DNA of 64,000 nucleotides from Haloarcula rubra. Lineage in GTDB: Archaea; Halobacteriota; Halobacteria; Halobacteriales; Haloarculaceae. The number at the start of each line of letters is the position of its first letter. Within the stretch, counting starts at the first letter, position 1. The notes beneath the pieces are model-generated. The model was not told where the DNA came from. It searched no databases and was given only the letters and a program-made list of their open reading frames with translations. The stretch covers positions 1 through 64,000 of the forward strand of contig NZ_RKLR01000008.1 in NCBI RefSeq assembly GCF_019599465.1, written 5' to 3'. This document shows, one piece after another, positions 33,922 to 42,874 of this stretch. The position numbers and the translations under genes are program-made.

Positions 33922-34923
33922 TCAGTTGGTCGTCGATCGGTGCGTCGCAGCAATTTCGGGACTGACGAAGCGCCGTGCCCTATGTGGAATATCGATACCT
34001 CTGGTCTTCGGGATGAAGATCGATGAGGATTCGAACCCACAGATATTGCTCGCGAGCAATTCGTGTTTGCACATGACCCGCCACGGCTGGTCATGCTTAT
34101 ACGGGCAGGAGCAGGTCAATCCATCTCCCCAAGGGATGAAGGGGTACCGACTGCCGTTAGCGAAGCGACCAATCAAGAGGGGTGCAGGCAATTCGATTCC
34201 AAAGTCCACGATAGAGGGGGCAGGATCCGAATCCGCATGGCTGAATTCTGACTCACGATAGACGAACTCTTCCGGGAGGTTCTGCTGTCTGGCGTATTTT
34301 TTCGGGTCCGTGTCCTCACTGACAACGACTGTTCCCTCAAACACATTGTCCTCGGTCAATACAGCAGTGGCCAGTGATGGCCCTTTGCCGCCACTGATGA
34401 GCGTCCCATATGAGGACTTCTTGAGTATCTGGTACAGGTTCTTACCGGGAATCGATTCTCGGTACCAGTTTACGCGTCGTTCTCTCGCTTTTTCGAGTGC
34501 GCTTTCGGTGTCGTCGTGCTCTCTGACCTCCTCTAATTGTGCTTCAAGGTAGACTGGTGCACCCGCTATCACAGCGCTGTCCTCTGGGTATTCAAAGAAG
34601 CGTTCTTCTTCTCTCACCCGGTTATGACAGGATTGCTCGGCGAATTGTAGCCCATTCGGTTTCGCCGGCCCTCGGAGCCAAGGGTCGGTAGACGGATCAT
34701 CAGCATCGTAGGTCCAATGGTTGTAATCGCTCAGTAGGTGGTCGGCCCGAATCCGCTCGCCGCTAATGAAATCGAGACGGATTTGATGCTCTATGGGTTC
34801 GATATCTGGCGGATCGACGCCTACCTCGTACCCATACCGCCGGTCGCTACGGGAGAGAGATCCAGCTGGTAACGAGAGCGGTGGCACACGGTCGTCTGCA
34901 GATTCGATAGTCGGATTACTCAT
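33922..34923 (-). CDS. SWIM zinc-finger protein
   Basis: A 333-residue protein. Near the C-terminus is TCSCPYKHDQPWRVMCKHEL, a SWIM finger (CxC-x(n)-CxH), a zinc module that contacts DNA or proteins. The N-terminal 200 residues are charged and unrecognised (EPIEHQIRLDFISGERIRAD, AVIAGAPVYLEAQLEEV). The gene ends 23 bases before the methylase-like ATG, so the two are surely cotranscribed. In bacteria and archaea SWIM proteins often accompany SNF2 helicases or AAA+/VWA proteins; here a VWA gene lies just upstream. ATG 34923 is chosen from the shared element 28-48 bases before it. Confidence 0.75.
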   Translation of the reverse strand: MSNPTIESADDRVPPLSLPAGSLSRSDRRYGYEVGVDPPDIEPIEHQIRLDFISGERIRADHLLSDYNHWTYDADDPSTDPWLRGPAKPNGLQFAEQSCHNRVREEERFFEYPEDSAVIAGAPVYLEAQLEEVREHDDTESALEKARERRVNWYRESIPGKNLYQILKKSSYGTLISGGKGPSLATAVLTEDNVFEGTVVVSEDTDPKKYARQQNLPEEFVYRESEFSHADSDPAPSIVDFGIELPAPLLIGRFANGSRYPFIPWGDGLTCSCPYKHDQPWRVMCKHELLASNICGFESSSIFIPKTRGIDIPHRARRFVSPEIAATHRSTTN

Positions 34924-34950
34924 GGAGTTCGGACGAAGCGCCCTCACCCC

Positions 34951-34971
34951 ACTGGGGGCCACAAACTAGCG
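34951..34971 (-). promoter_or_regulatory. Shared upstream element, copy 4
   Basis: Coding strand CGCTAGTTTGTGGCCCCCAG, about 38 bases before ATG 34923 of the SWIM gene. Confidence 0.5.
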
Positions 34972-34995
34972 GTGAACTCAGACGTCTAACTGGGG

Positions 34996-37758
34996 CTAAA
35001 AGCCCGCGAGCAAACTCGCGAACTGTTCTAACTGATCATCAAGCCGTTCGGCCGAGTAGATTACTGACTCCCGCTCGAAATACGGGGCTAGTTCTTCAGC
35101 TCTAGCTGGCGGATACCCAGGGGTACAATCCGTTGCGAGCGTCAGCGAACAGACTGGAGCGATTGAGTCCCGAATCTGAACTTTGACATCGTCGCTGTCA
35201 CTGGGGAGTCCATCCGTCATTGTGATGATAAGCGGCTCGTCACGCTGTGTTTCCACTAGTTGGTTCCCAAGTGAGATAGCGTCTGCCAGAGGCGTCCCAC
35301 CGCCACAGGAGGTATCGAGCAACGTTGCCTGGAGGTGCCTGCTGTCGACACTGAACGGCTTGGCAAGACGGGCTTCGTTGTCGATGAAGTCTACGATTGC
35401 AACGTTGATTCCCAGCCCTTCGGTTGCGACAGCGAATCGTGCGACGGCTTTCGTGGCGACATCAATTTTTGCGGGCGTCCCTCTCCGCATCGACCCCGAC
35501 CGATCGAGGATAAGGACCAAGGAGTACTGCTTCTCGTTTCCGAGGGTCCGGCTCTTACACACACGAGGGTCACCGATTGCCAATCGATGTCCTGCTCTGG
35601 TGTCGTACGCGCCGGCTGTGAGTCCTCGACGAACACTCTTTCGCCGATCCAACCTGAGATACATATCGAGCGTGTCTCCGACCCGCTCAGCACCTTTCTC
35701 TACGTCAGCCCACTCGTTTCTCGGAACGGGAGTTCCACCCACTGGCAAGACATTCAATTCCTCAAGGCTGCCGGGGCCGCCTGCCGAGCCTTCATCTTGT
35801 TCTAAGGGAGCGGACGATTTCTCCTGCTCTTCCCCTGTAGCACGAGCAAAGTGGTCCGCTAGCGCCTCGAATTCAATTTCGAGGGCCTCTTCATCGATAC
35901 CATTTCTTGTGGCTTCACCGTGGGCTGCTCGCTTGTCTTGAGAGAGCGCTGTCTCGAAGGTCTCGGTATCTCCTCTCGAGGACTTATCTTCTTGCTGGCC
36001 GTGAGCCGGTCCTGACGGGATTTCAGCAATGCTTGGCAGTTCGGGAGCCATACTCTCATATAAGCCACTCTGGTCCATCTCCGCGTCACCACTGTTGCTC
36101 TCAGCGTCGGGTGATGATGTCGCGCCGGCTAAATTGGGAGTTGGAAGATCGATTGTACCTTCGTCCCCCTTGCCGGTGCTTTCCTTACTTTCGGAGTGTG
36201 GACTATCTCCAGAGGTTTGTTGGCTGTCTCGCTCGAAAGTATCGAGTGTGAGTTGACTGGCTGTTGACTCCAGCTTGTCGTCACCATCGTCTACCGCATC
36301 TTGCCCACGATGACCATCATCGGCCTGCTGTGTCTCCCTTGCACGTTCTGTCGCTTGTGCGATTGCCTGCGCCTTCGTTTGTGGTTCAACAATTTCGTCC
36401 TCAGCCCGGTCATCTACAGTATCTTGATAACTCGGATTATCCATATTATCCGACGATCGTTCTGGACTTCCTTGGGAGAGGGGACTATTCGATGCCGAAG
36501 CAGTTTCTGGCTCAATTCCGCCGCCTCCACCAGACGGATCCAACCTCCCCGCTTTGGTCGAATCAGGCTCAGGTGTAATCAGCGGCTGCTCAAAGATATC
36601 CTGTCCAGACGTCTCCGTGGCTTGACGGTCGAGTGTAACGTCCGTGTCGAAATTCTCGTCCTGTTCACCAGCGGGTTCTTTCGTCTGTGAATCTGACAAC
36701 CTCCCTTCGTTTCGGCTCGAATCTGCATCTCGATCACCATTTTGTGATTCGTGGGTTGCTTCAGCCCCCCTTGCAGCATTGTTGTCTACTTCCGGAGCAG
36801 TAGCACCGTCTTCGCTGGAAGTTTGCTTGGGCTCGTCGTCTACTTCGAGCAACGGCTCGATGGCATTGTTCCAGGTGTCGATTACGACCCGTGCTCTGCG
36901 GAGTGAAGCGGTCTTATCATGTCCGTGGTCGGTATCCTCTCGACTTGCGCTCCGTATTTTGAGGGCGCTGTCGACCATCTCATCCAGCTGTTTCCGGACG
37001 TTGAGAAACGCATCTCTATCGGCCTCGGTCAAGAACTCGAGTCGTGTATCCTTCGGGTTGAGCAAGCAGTCGATTGTGCCAGTCTCGAAGATAGCTCTGT
37101 CGTAGAGATATCCAGTCACTACGTCCCAGAACGAATATTTGAGGCACTTGTCCGCAGGTAAATCCTCTGGCGTCTGTGAGTGGAGACGTCGAGTCAATTC
37201 CAGACGGATGCCAGCGTTGTCACTGAAATTGTCGCCGTGAATAGCTTCTGACTCGATTGCCCCATCCTCGATGAGATTGATGAGGTCGTGAACCTGCTCG
37301 TGGAACTGGGATTCGACGTTAGCTTCGATGAGGTCACCGATGCCACTAATAGCGGTTTTGAGGATGTGGAGCAGTTCGTGAAATGCGAGTCCGAACTGGT
37401 GTGCATGATCGGCAGTGAGCTGGTCGTTGAGTGGGATTCGGTCTAAGTCGGCCTCATTCCCCGTTATCAGCACCAGGTAGTCTGCATCGATATCGGCTAA
37501 GAGGGCCTCCGCTTGATCGCGTTCGATTTCAGTCGCATCTGATGAAACAACTGCGTCGACGTCGGCAGGGAGCACTGCTGCGGTCTGCACACCCAGTGAG
37601 ACTCGGACAGCGACCGATATGTCGGGAGGTAGATGGCCGCAGATAAACTCTCGCAGTCGGTCAGCCCGCTGGGACGACAGGCGAGTAACTTCAGTCACCT
37701 GGGGATTGAGTTCGTCGACGATACTTCTGGCGGTGAGCTTAGTGGCGGATAGTGGCAC
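34996..37758 (-). CDS. Large VWA-domain protein with N-terminal HELLH motif (CobT/ViaA-like partner)
   Basis: A 920-residue protein in three parts. Part 1 (about 1-300) contains H127-E-L-L-H and, further on, INLIEDGAIESEAIHG, as in the zincin-like N-terminus of VWA proteins of CobT type. Part 2 (about 310-680) is a very acidic, Ser/Thr/Gly-rich linker, probably disordered. Part 3 (about 690-920) is a VWA domain with a full MIDAS: D752-R-S-G-S, GGGTPLADAI and TDGLPSD. Such proteins pair with MoxR/CobS AAA+ ATPases in chelatase-like or remodelling machines, and one is encoded at 40266. I choose GTG 37758, which has GGAG eight bases upstream; ATG 37806 would overlap the shared element. Confidence 0.8.
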   Translation of the reverse strand: MPLSATKLTARSIVDELNPQVTEVTRLSSQRADRLREFICGHLPPDISVAVRVSLGVQTAAVLPADVDAVVSSDATEIERDQAEALLADIDADYLVLITGNEADLDRIPLNDQLTADHAHQFGLAFHELLHILKTAISGIGDLIEANVESQFHEQVHDLINLIEDGAIESEAIHGDNFSDNAGIRLELTRRLHSQTPEDLPADKCLKYSFWDVVTGYLYDRAIFETGTIDCLLNPKDTRLEFLTEADRDAFLNVRKQLDEMVDSALKIRSASREDTDHGHDKTASLRRARVVIDTWNNAIEPLLEVDDEPKQTSSEDGATAPEVDNNAARGAEATHESQNGDRDADSSRNEGRLSDSQTKEPAGEQDENFDTDVTLDRQATETSGQDIFEQPLITPEPDSTKAGRLDPSGGGGGIEPETASASNSPLSQGSPERSSDNMDNPSYQDTVDDRAEDEIVEPQTKAQAIAQATERARETQQADDGHRGQDAVDDGDDKLESTASQLTLDTFERDSQQTSGDSPHSESKESTGKGDEGTIDLPTPNLAGATSSPDAESNSGDAEMDQSGLYESMAPELPSIAEIPSGPAHGQQEDKSSRGDTETFETALSQDKRAAHGEATRNGIDEEALEIEFEALADHFARATGEEQEKSSAPLEQDEGSAGGPGSLEELNVLPVGGTPVPRNEWADVEKGAERVGDTLDMYLRLDRRKSVRRGLTAGAYDTRAGHRLAIGDPRVCKSRTLGNEKQYSLVLILDRSGSMRRGTPAKIDVATKAVARFAVATEGLGINVAIVDFIDNEARLAKPFSVDSRHLQATLLDTSCGGGTPLADAISLGNQLVETQRDEPLIITMTDGLPSDSDDVKVQIRDSIAPVCSLTLATDCTPGYPPARAEELAPYFERESVIYSAERLDDQLEQFASLLAGF

Positions 37759-37793
37759 GATTGAAAACTCCTGAATGGAACGCCCTCTGTGAG

Positions 37794-37812
37794 TTGGGGA
37801 ACACAAATCAGG
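37794..37812 (-). promoter_or_regulatory. Shared upstream element, copy 5
   Basis: Coding strand CCTGATTTGTGTTCCCCAA, about 45 bases before GTG 37758 of the VWA gene. Confidence 0.5.
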
Positions 37813-38001
37813 CGGTGGTGAAAGATATTATTTTGCGCTAAATTTGCTTCGGTGCTGAATATAGACCTTGAAGTCGGCACGATGCCTCAGTTTGTTGCGC
37901 TCAAAGAATTCTGAACTATCTGCTCAGTAGGTTTGCGAATAGTACGCGCCCTCGCACACAATGCCGCGCGGCTATCCGTTTGTAGCACGACGTGGTAATC
38001 A

Positions 38002-38172
38002 ATGAATGGAGTCGGACCGACAACGAAAGAAGAACTCCGTCAGTCCCTGGATAGAACCATCCTACAGGCATACGAGAACGGTGTGAACCTCGAAAACGGT
38101 GCATATCAACTTCGTCATGATGACTCCAATATACCAGACTGGGAGCTCATGGTCTTTCTCCTGCAATCGTAG
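38002..38172 (+). CDS. 56-residue protein, function unknown
   Basis: The frame from ATG 38002 begins MNGVGPTTKEELRQSLDRTI and ends with DSNIPDWELMVFLLQS before TAG. Good codon choice and the pattern ENGVNLENGAYQLRHDD fit a small haloarchaeal family I have seen in pattern but cannot name. It lies divergently from the VWA gene with its own short upstream region and precedes the regulator/nucleotidyltransferase pair. Confidence 0.6.
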   Translation: MNGVGPTTKEELRQSLDRTILQAYENGVNLENGAYQLRHDDSNIPDWELMVFLLQS

Positions 38173-38370
38173 CACGTCCGAACAGAGTAGCCGTTATTTG
38201 ACGGTGTGCTATTGATTAACTGTACTGACCGGACTCGCGCTCTCTAAATCAGTACTAGTGGGAACACCTGCTATCAGTTCAGCGATGGCAACAAACCCTC
38301 TGAGAAACAACGGTTGAGTGTCGCAAAATCCCGAAGTGATTTATATATCGATTCGCTAGTATGCAACAGT

Positions 38371-39294
38371 ATGCTCACAGAAGGCGAGGTTCGCGCCCTC
38401 ACTGCCCTCCACGGTGAGCAGACGGTCTCTGAGCTCGCGGCGAATCTCGATCGAAGTCTCAGCTATACCTCAGAACTCGTCGAACAGCTCGAAACGTCTG
38501 GACTCGTCGAGACACGTCGACAAGGAAAAACAAAGCAGATTCGACTATCGGACGCAAAAGCAATCGAATTACTCACCGCTCTCACGCAGCAGTATTCACA
38601 CATTGACTGGCCGGAGCTGTTGTCAGGGGCTGCCCTCCGTGTTTGTTACTTTCTGGATACCCCACGGACTGTAACTGATCTCGCACGTCACACTGATGTC
38701 CACAGGAGTACCGTCCATCGTGCGCTTTCTCCGCTTCAGCATCGGGGAATCGTCTACCAAACCGACAATGGGACGTACGCACTGAATGACGGCTTCGAAC
38801 AGTTGAATGCATTCGCTCGTGAGCTTGCCCATCACGTTCACCGCCAGACTGTCGAACAACAGACAAACACGTACACCATTCTGTGGGAATCCCTCGACGA
38901 GTTCCTTGTCCAGACGACGACTGAGATTACCGAAGAGCACTTCATTCTGACAGGGCCGGAGCAATTCCAGCGATATGACCTGCCGCTGTTGGCCCGTGAC
39001 CGCCGATACTACCTCTATTCGGAGACGACGAGTGAACTCTCACCGGAGATATTGTGCTGCCATATGCTCGTGATTGATTCGGGTGCACGGGCTCAGTCAT
39101 ATTGCATACTCTTGCTCAGTCACGCCAGTATCGACAGGGACGAACTCCGAGCTCAGGCCACCAAGTACGGCGTCGACGACGTCGTCGACGATCTTTGCAC
39201 ATACCTCGACACCAGCGGAGACCAGCGGACCTCCCGACTTCCCGAGTGGAAGGACTTCCAGGAACTAGCTGAAGAGTACGAGGTGACGCCATGA
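38371..39294 (+). CDS. Double winged-helix regulator, probable antitoxin
   Basis: A 307-residue protein with two successive winged helices: MLTEGEVRALTALHGEQTVS ... SLSYTSELVEQLETSGLVET (about 1-65) and SGAALRVCYFLDTPRTVTDL ... HRSTVHRALSPLQHRGIVYQ (about 85-150). An unrecognised C-terminal domain of about 150 residues follows. Its stop overlaps the ATG of the nucleotidyltransferase gene (ATGA at 39291), as in antitoxin-toxin operons of the AbiEi/AbiEii kind. ATG 38371 is preferred to the upstream GTG at 38314, since AT-rich promoter text lies at 38335-38360. Confidence 0.7.
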   Translation: MLTEGEVRALTALHGEQTVSELAANLDRSLSYTSELVEQLETSGLVETRRQGKTKQIRLSDAKAIELLTALTQQYSHIDWPELLSGAALRVCYFLDTPRTVTDLARHTDVHRSTVHRALSPLQHRGIVYQTDNGTYALNDGFEQLNAFARELAHHVHRQTVEQQTNTYTILWESLDEFLVQTTTEITEEHFILTGPEQFQRYDLPLLARDRRYYLYSETTSELSPEILCCHMLVIDSGARAQSYCILLLSHASIDRDELRAQATKYGVDDVVDDLCTYLDTSGDQRTSRLPEWKDFQELAEEYEVTP

Positions 39295-40103
39295 GAGCGC
39301 GATTTGATAGTTCATACATTCGCTCGGAACTCGAGCGCATCGGCCAACAGCTGGACAACCCACTTACCGTCTTCTTGATTGGCGGAGGGTCGATGGCATT
39401 TCGTGGCCTCAAAGAGACGACCAAAGATATCGATCTTATCGTCTCCTCCGGCGACGACCTGAGTCAGTTACAGGTGGTGCTTCTCGAACTTGGATATGAG
39501 ATCGTTCAGGAGCCGGACGAAGAGTACGAAGAACTCGGTGCCCAACACATCCTCGAGAACGATGATGGGTGTCGCATCGACATCTTCAACCAGCAGGTGA
39601 TCGGCAAGCTAATCCTTTCACCAGGCATTCGTGAGCGGAGCGAACGGTATCTCGACCCGGGAAATCTCGTCGTTGAGCTCGTGAGTCCAGAAGATATATT
39701 TCTGTTCAAAGCGGTCGCCGGTCGGGTGGATGACATCGAAGATATGTTCTCGTTGATACAGACCGGCCTCGACTTCGACATCGTCGAAGCGGAGCTAGAG
39801 ACGCAAGTCGAACTACTTGAACAAGAACTGTTCGTGACGTATGTGAACGAGGCATTGGCTGATCTCACCGAAGAACACAACCTCACGACACCATTGCACG
39901 ATACCGTTGCGGAGATCACCGAGCGCGTCTACGAGGAACTCGAAGTGCTGCACGTCCTCGATGAACCGAAGTCGGTGGCCGACTTACAACAGGAACTCGA
40001 CTGGCCTGCAGCGGACATACAGGAGATTGTGAGACGTCTAGAAGGGAAAGACGCCGTCGCGGTAAACGATGGGCGTGTAGAACGTCGCTCAACGACTATC
40101 TGA
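39291..40103 (+). CDS. Nucleotidyltransferase (DUF6036/AbiEii-like), probable toxin
   Basis: A 270-residue protein. The nucleotidyltransferase core is TVFLIGGGSMAFRGLKETTK-DIDLIV: the GG-S loop followed by D-x-D on the next strand. Further on are DGCRIDIFNQQVIGKL with a third acidic residue and SPEDIFLFKAVAGR with a Lys typical of AbiEii. A helical C-terminus ends in a winged-helix-like segment (SVADLQQELDWPAADIQEIV). Members of this family act as toxins that add nucleotides to tRNA. Overlap with the upstream regulator supports a type IV-like toxin-antitoxin or abortive-infection role. Confidence 0.75.
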   Translation: MRARFDSSYIRSELERIGQQLDNPLTVFLIGGGSMAFRGLKETTKDIDLIVSSGDDLSQLQVVLLELGYEIVQEPDEEYEELGAQHILENDDGCRIDIFNQQVIGKLILSPGIRERSERYLDPGNLVVELVSPEDIFLFKAVAGRVDDIEDMFSLIQTGLDFDIVEAELETQVELLEQELFVTYVNEALADLTEEHNLTTPLHDTVAEITERVYEELEVLHVLDEPKSVADLQQELDWPAADIQEIVRRLEGKDAVAVNDGRVERRSTTI

Positions 40104-40265
40104 CCACGAGGGGGTAGAAGCTGAAAGTGGTGAATACACTTTTTGCAAGCCTACACGCCTCAGTCGCCCCTCAAAGATAGACCGGCAGTACGTGACATAG
40201 ACAGAGGATGAGCGAGTAAGTATGACGACAGATAGTGGCTACCTCCCTTCCCGCCGTGGGTAGAC

Positions 40266-41879
40266 TCAGAGAATATCGTTCAATGTCTCGTGAGCATCCT
40301 CTGGGTACTGGTTGGGTTCTGCCACAGCCCAGAGTTCATTCTTTGTGGCGGCTTTCGGTGACGCCCCGTCTTCGATGTGTTCACAGAGGATTGTGAGATT
40401 CCGTGTGCTGAGAGTCGGCCAGTTCTCGTTTTCGCGAGTCTTGTGAGCAAATCGGACGATCCGTTTCAGCGTCGTACGGTCAACAACTTCGGTGTCACCG
40501 TTGACCTGCGGATACAATGTCTCGACTTCCTCGGCGATATCTTGGATGTACGGCTGCTCGAACGACCGAAAGCGCCCTCTGGTCGCCGAGTTCATCGGTT
40601 CCGAGTCTCTGTATTCTCTGGTTGGCGGATTCATCGTAATGATGAGTCGCGCCGAGGGGTGTGGTTCGACGAGTTCGCCGTGGCTCTTGACCAGGAGTGT
40701 CCCCTCGTTCAGAAGTCGGTGCAGCGCAATCGCTGCTCCGGCTTGCATGACAGGGAATTCGTTGATAACGATTGTATCGCCGTTGATCAGCCCCTGTTTC
40801 ACGGCGCCGTTGCGTGGAACGATCACGTCGCCGTCGGGAACAAGTGGCCCAAAGAGGTCCTCGGGCTCCGTCGCCCGGTCGACGTCGATGGACTGATAGC
40901 CACGATTTGTCTTGTGGCAGAGGTACTTGATGAGATAGTTCTTGCCCGACCCTCGCGGTCCTACCACTCGGATAGGAACGAGTCCTCGTGAGAGTTTCTT
41001 CGCAATGAGTTCGTCGAGTGGGAGCTGAAGACGCGGATCGAGGGGGACAGCGGGAGGGATAACCTCCCCATCTTCGTCAACAGGCAGGGCATCGTAGCTG
41101 GCATTGGGGTGAGTCTCTGCTTTGGGAACACCTGGGTAGTCCGGATTATCGAGGATATGCAATCCAGTCAGAACTGGATCAGTCGTGTTGCGACCGACAT
41201 CAGAGACGTACATCCCGCGTTCATCCCCAGCACCCCATCCTTTGGAGAGATAGCGCGGCTCACCGACTGTCTCTGTAATGTTGGTTAGATCAGTAACGCG
41301 GGCCTCACCCACGCCACTTGCTGGATTGCTTCGCTGGGCATAGTACGACGCCGCTCGCTGGGCCAGCGCATGACCAACAGGAATGTGTTGCTTAGCTTCC
41401 GCAACGATAGCCTCAGCACGGCTCTCAGTGAGGGTACTAGTCAAGTGTGCGAGGTCGTCGATGTCGGCCTCCGAGAGTGCCCGAAAGTCAGTGTAGCCGG
41501 CATCCTGAAGTGCATCGTTGATTGAATCGGTTACAACACCGAGGATACGGAAGTCTGTATTGCCGTTTAGTTGACGCTGACCAAATGCGGCGGTAATCAC
41601 CTCAGGTTCCTCTCCCTGAGGAACGACGTTGTCGATAGTTGCGTTACTGCTACTCAATCGTGTGAGTGTGTAGATTCCGCTCTTCTCCCCCTCGTCGATG
41701 AGGTCCGCTGCTTGCTGGTCGCTCAAGTCAGTGAAATCCGAGACTCGGAGCGTGACCCGTTCGACAGGTACGCTCCCTCCTTCGGCTCGCAGGAGTCGAT
41801 TCACCAAATGAGAGAGAATCCGCTGTCCCTCCGGAGATCCATTGCTACTCGTCTGTGTCGTGGTTGAATCAGTAGACAT
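40266..41879 (-). CDS. CobS/MoxR-like AAA+ ATPase with altered Walker motifs
   Basis: A 537-residue protein. The N-terminal 250 residues include a helix-hairpin-helix-like stretch (LQDAGYTDFRALSEADIDDL) and other unrecognised parts. The AAA+ core (about 290-500) has VVGPRGSGKNYLIKYL, with Asn314 where Thr/Ser follows the Walker A Lys313, and TIVINEFPVM with N373-E374 where Walker B has Asp-Glu. Next come RLIITMNPPTREYRDSEPMN and ATRGRFRSFEQPY, as in CobS/MoxR (sensor 1, Arg finger). The altered residues should weaken Mg-ATP use unless the fold compensates. It is the likely partner of the VWA protein at 34996. The shared element lies about 50 bases upstream. Confidence 0.85.
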   Translation of the reverse strand: MSTDSTTTQTSSNGSPEGQRILSHLVNRLLRAEGGSVPVERVTLRVSDFTDLSDQQAADLIDEGEKSGIYTLTRLSSSNATIDNVVPQGEEPEVITAAFGQRQLNGNTDFRILGVVTDSINDALQDAGYTDFRALSEADIDDLAHLTSTLTESRAEAIVAEAKQHIPVGHALAQRAASYYAQRSNPASGVGEARVTDLTNITETVGEPRYLSKGWGAGDERGMYVSDVGRNTTDPVLTGLHILDNPDYPGVPKAETHPNASYDALPVDEDGEVIPPAVPLDPRLQLPLDELIAKKLSRGLVPIRVVGPRGSGKNYLIKYLCHKTNRGYQSIDVDRATEPEDLFGPLVPDGDVIVPRNGAVKQGLINGDTIVINEFPVMQAGAAIALHRLLNEGTLLVKSHGELVEPHPSARLIITMNPPTREYRDSEPMNSATRGRFRSFEQPYIQDIAEEVETLYPQVNGDTEVVDRTTLKRIVRFAHKTRENENWPTLSTRNLTILCEHIEDGASPKAATKNELWAVAEPNQYPEDAHETLNDIL

Positions 41880-41915
41880 GCTTCTATGTGTGAGAAATTG
41901 TGTTGCTCCTCGCCG

Positions 41916-41936
41916 ATTTGGGAGAGAACAAACAGA
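41916..41936 (-). promoter_or_regulatory. Shared upstream element, copy 6
   Basis: Coding strand TCTGTTTGTTCTCTCCCAAA, about 50 bases before ATG 41879 of the AAA+ gene. Confidence 0.45.
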
Positions 41937-42019
41937 GTGTGAATATCTTCCGGATAGCCTCAGCTATACCGTGTCAGAGGCGATATGACCCGACAGAAGG
42001 GTAAAAAGTGTGACGCAGG

Positions 42020-42142
42020 TTAGAAGAAGATGCTGCTGATGAAGCCGCTTCCTTTTCCGCTCCGCAGACCAGTCTCTGAGGGGTCGCTGTAATCGTACTC
42101 CTCATCTTCGTTTTCCGCTTCGCCTCGTGTCTGGTCTGTCAT
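42020..42142 (-). CDS. 40-residue acidic microprotein
   Basis: A short frame beginning MTDQTRGEAENEDEEYDYSD and ending GSGFISSIFF before TAA. An AT-rich CCTATATACA lies directly before the ATG, a good TATA-like site for a leaderless gene only if the start were further downstream, so promoter evidence is partial. An acidic front and hydrophobic end suggest a small regulator or membrane-touching peptide. No family is recognised. Confidence 0.4.
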   Translation of the reverse strand: MTDQTRGEAENEDEEYDYSDPSETGLRSGKGSGFISSIFF

Positions 42143-42183
42143 TGTATATAGGTTGTAGCTCATGACGTATAAAACCCCGATGG

Positions 42184-42759
42184 TCAGTTATCACTTATTC
42201 TGGCACCGATTGCGAGTAGCGTTACGACAGTCGCTACAATGAGAAGTATTAGTATTACCAGAAGCTCACCTGTCTCCAAATTTAGCAACGCGGCAGCTCC
42301 AAGTGCAAGTCCGGTGACGAAGAATATCTCACAAGCCCGGAGTAGATACGCATTCTTTTCTACTATCTCTTGATTATCTTCGATCCACCCTTCAAGCTGG
42401 TGGAAGAAGTCTTTCTCCCACGGTTCATCTACTTCATATCTACTCATCCGTCCGAGGTAGTTTGATGTAGGACCAATCACCTCGTTTGACTCGTCATAGA
42501 CGACCACACCAAAGAATAGAGAAAGGAGAAAAGTACTCAGACTGGCGACTGCTAAGTAGTTATTGATATCTGAGATGCTAATAACTCGCACTCCGGTCGC
42601 ACCAACGCCTAGCAGTAGCGCGGTGACCCGAACAGTTCTAAGCGCCTTGTCGTCAATATCATCGATATCTTCTTTCTGCGCTCTGAGGACCTCCTGACCT
42701 TGTTCGTACGTTATCCCTTCTCGATTCGAGTCCCAGCCCGTTTCAGCATCGTTTGACAT
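42184..42759 (-). CDS. Four-helix membrane protein, function unknown
   Basis: A 191-residue protein: an acidic N-terminus (about 40 residues), two membrane helices (VRVTALLLGVGATGVRVI and YLAVASLSTFLLSLFFGVVV), a polar middle with EPWEKDFFHQLEGWIEDNQE, and two more helices ending in LLAIGARISDN. The layout resembles small membrane effectors (SLATT-like) that act with nucleotide- or DNA-sensing systems, but no signature confirms this. A poly-A/T-rich region of about 100 bases separates it from the next upstream gene. Confidence 0.6.
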   Translation of the reverse strand: MSNDAETGWDSNREGITYEQGQEVLRAQKEDIDDIDDKALRTVRVTALLLGVGATGVRVISISDINNYLAVASLSTFLLSLFFGVVVYDESNEVIGPTSNYLGRMSRYEVDEPWEKDFFHQLEGWIEDNQEIVEKNAYLLRACEIFFVTGLALGAAALLNLETGELLVILILLIVATVVTLLAIGARISDN

Positions 42760-42874
42760 TGGTGCACTCTCTTGGAATAGAAGGGTCGTTACAGGACTCT
42801 CAACTGGCTACGTTTTGAAACCTCTCTTTTCCCGCATCCATTTCAGGTACTATTGCACAGGGAGGGTATTTCGT

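Noticed and set aside
34996-37806. ATG 37806 as start of the VWA protein
   Set aside because: It would place the first 16 codons over the shared upstream element. GTG 37758 has a GGAG site and begins after it.
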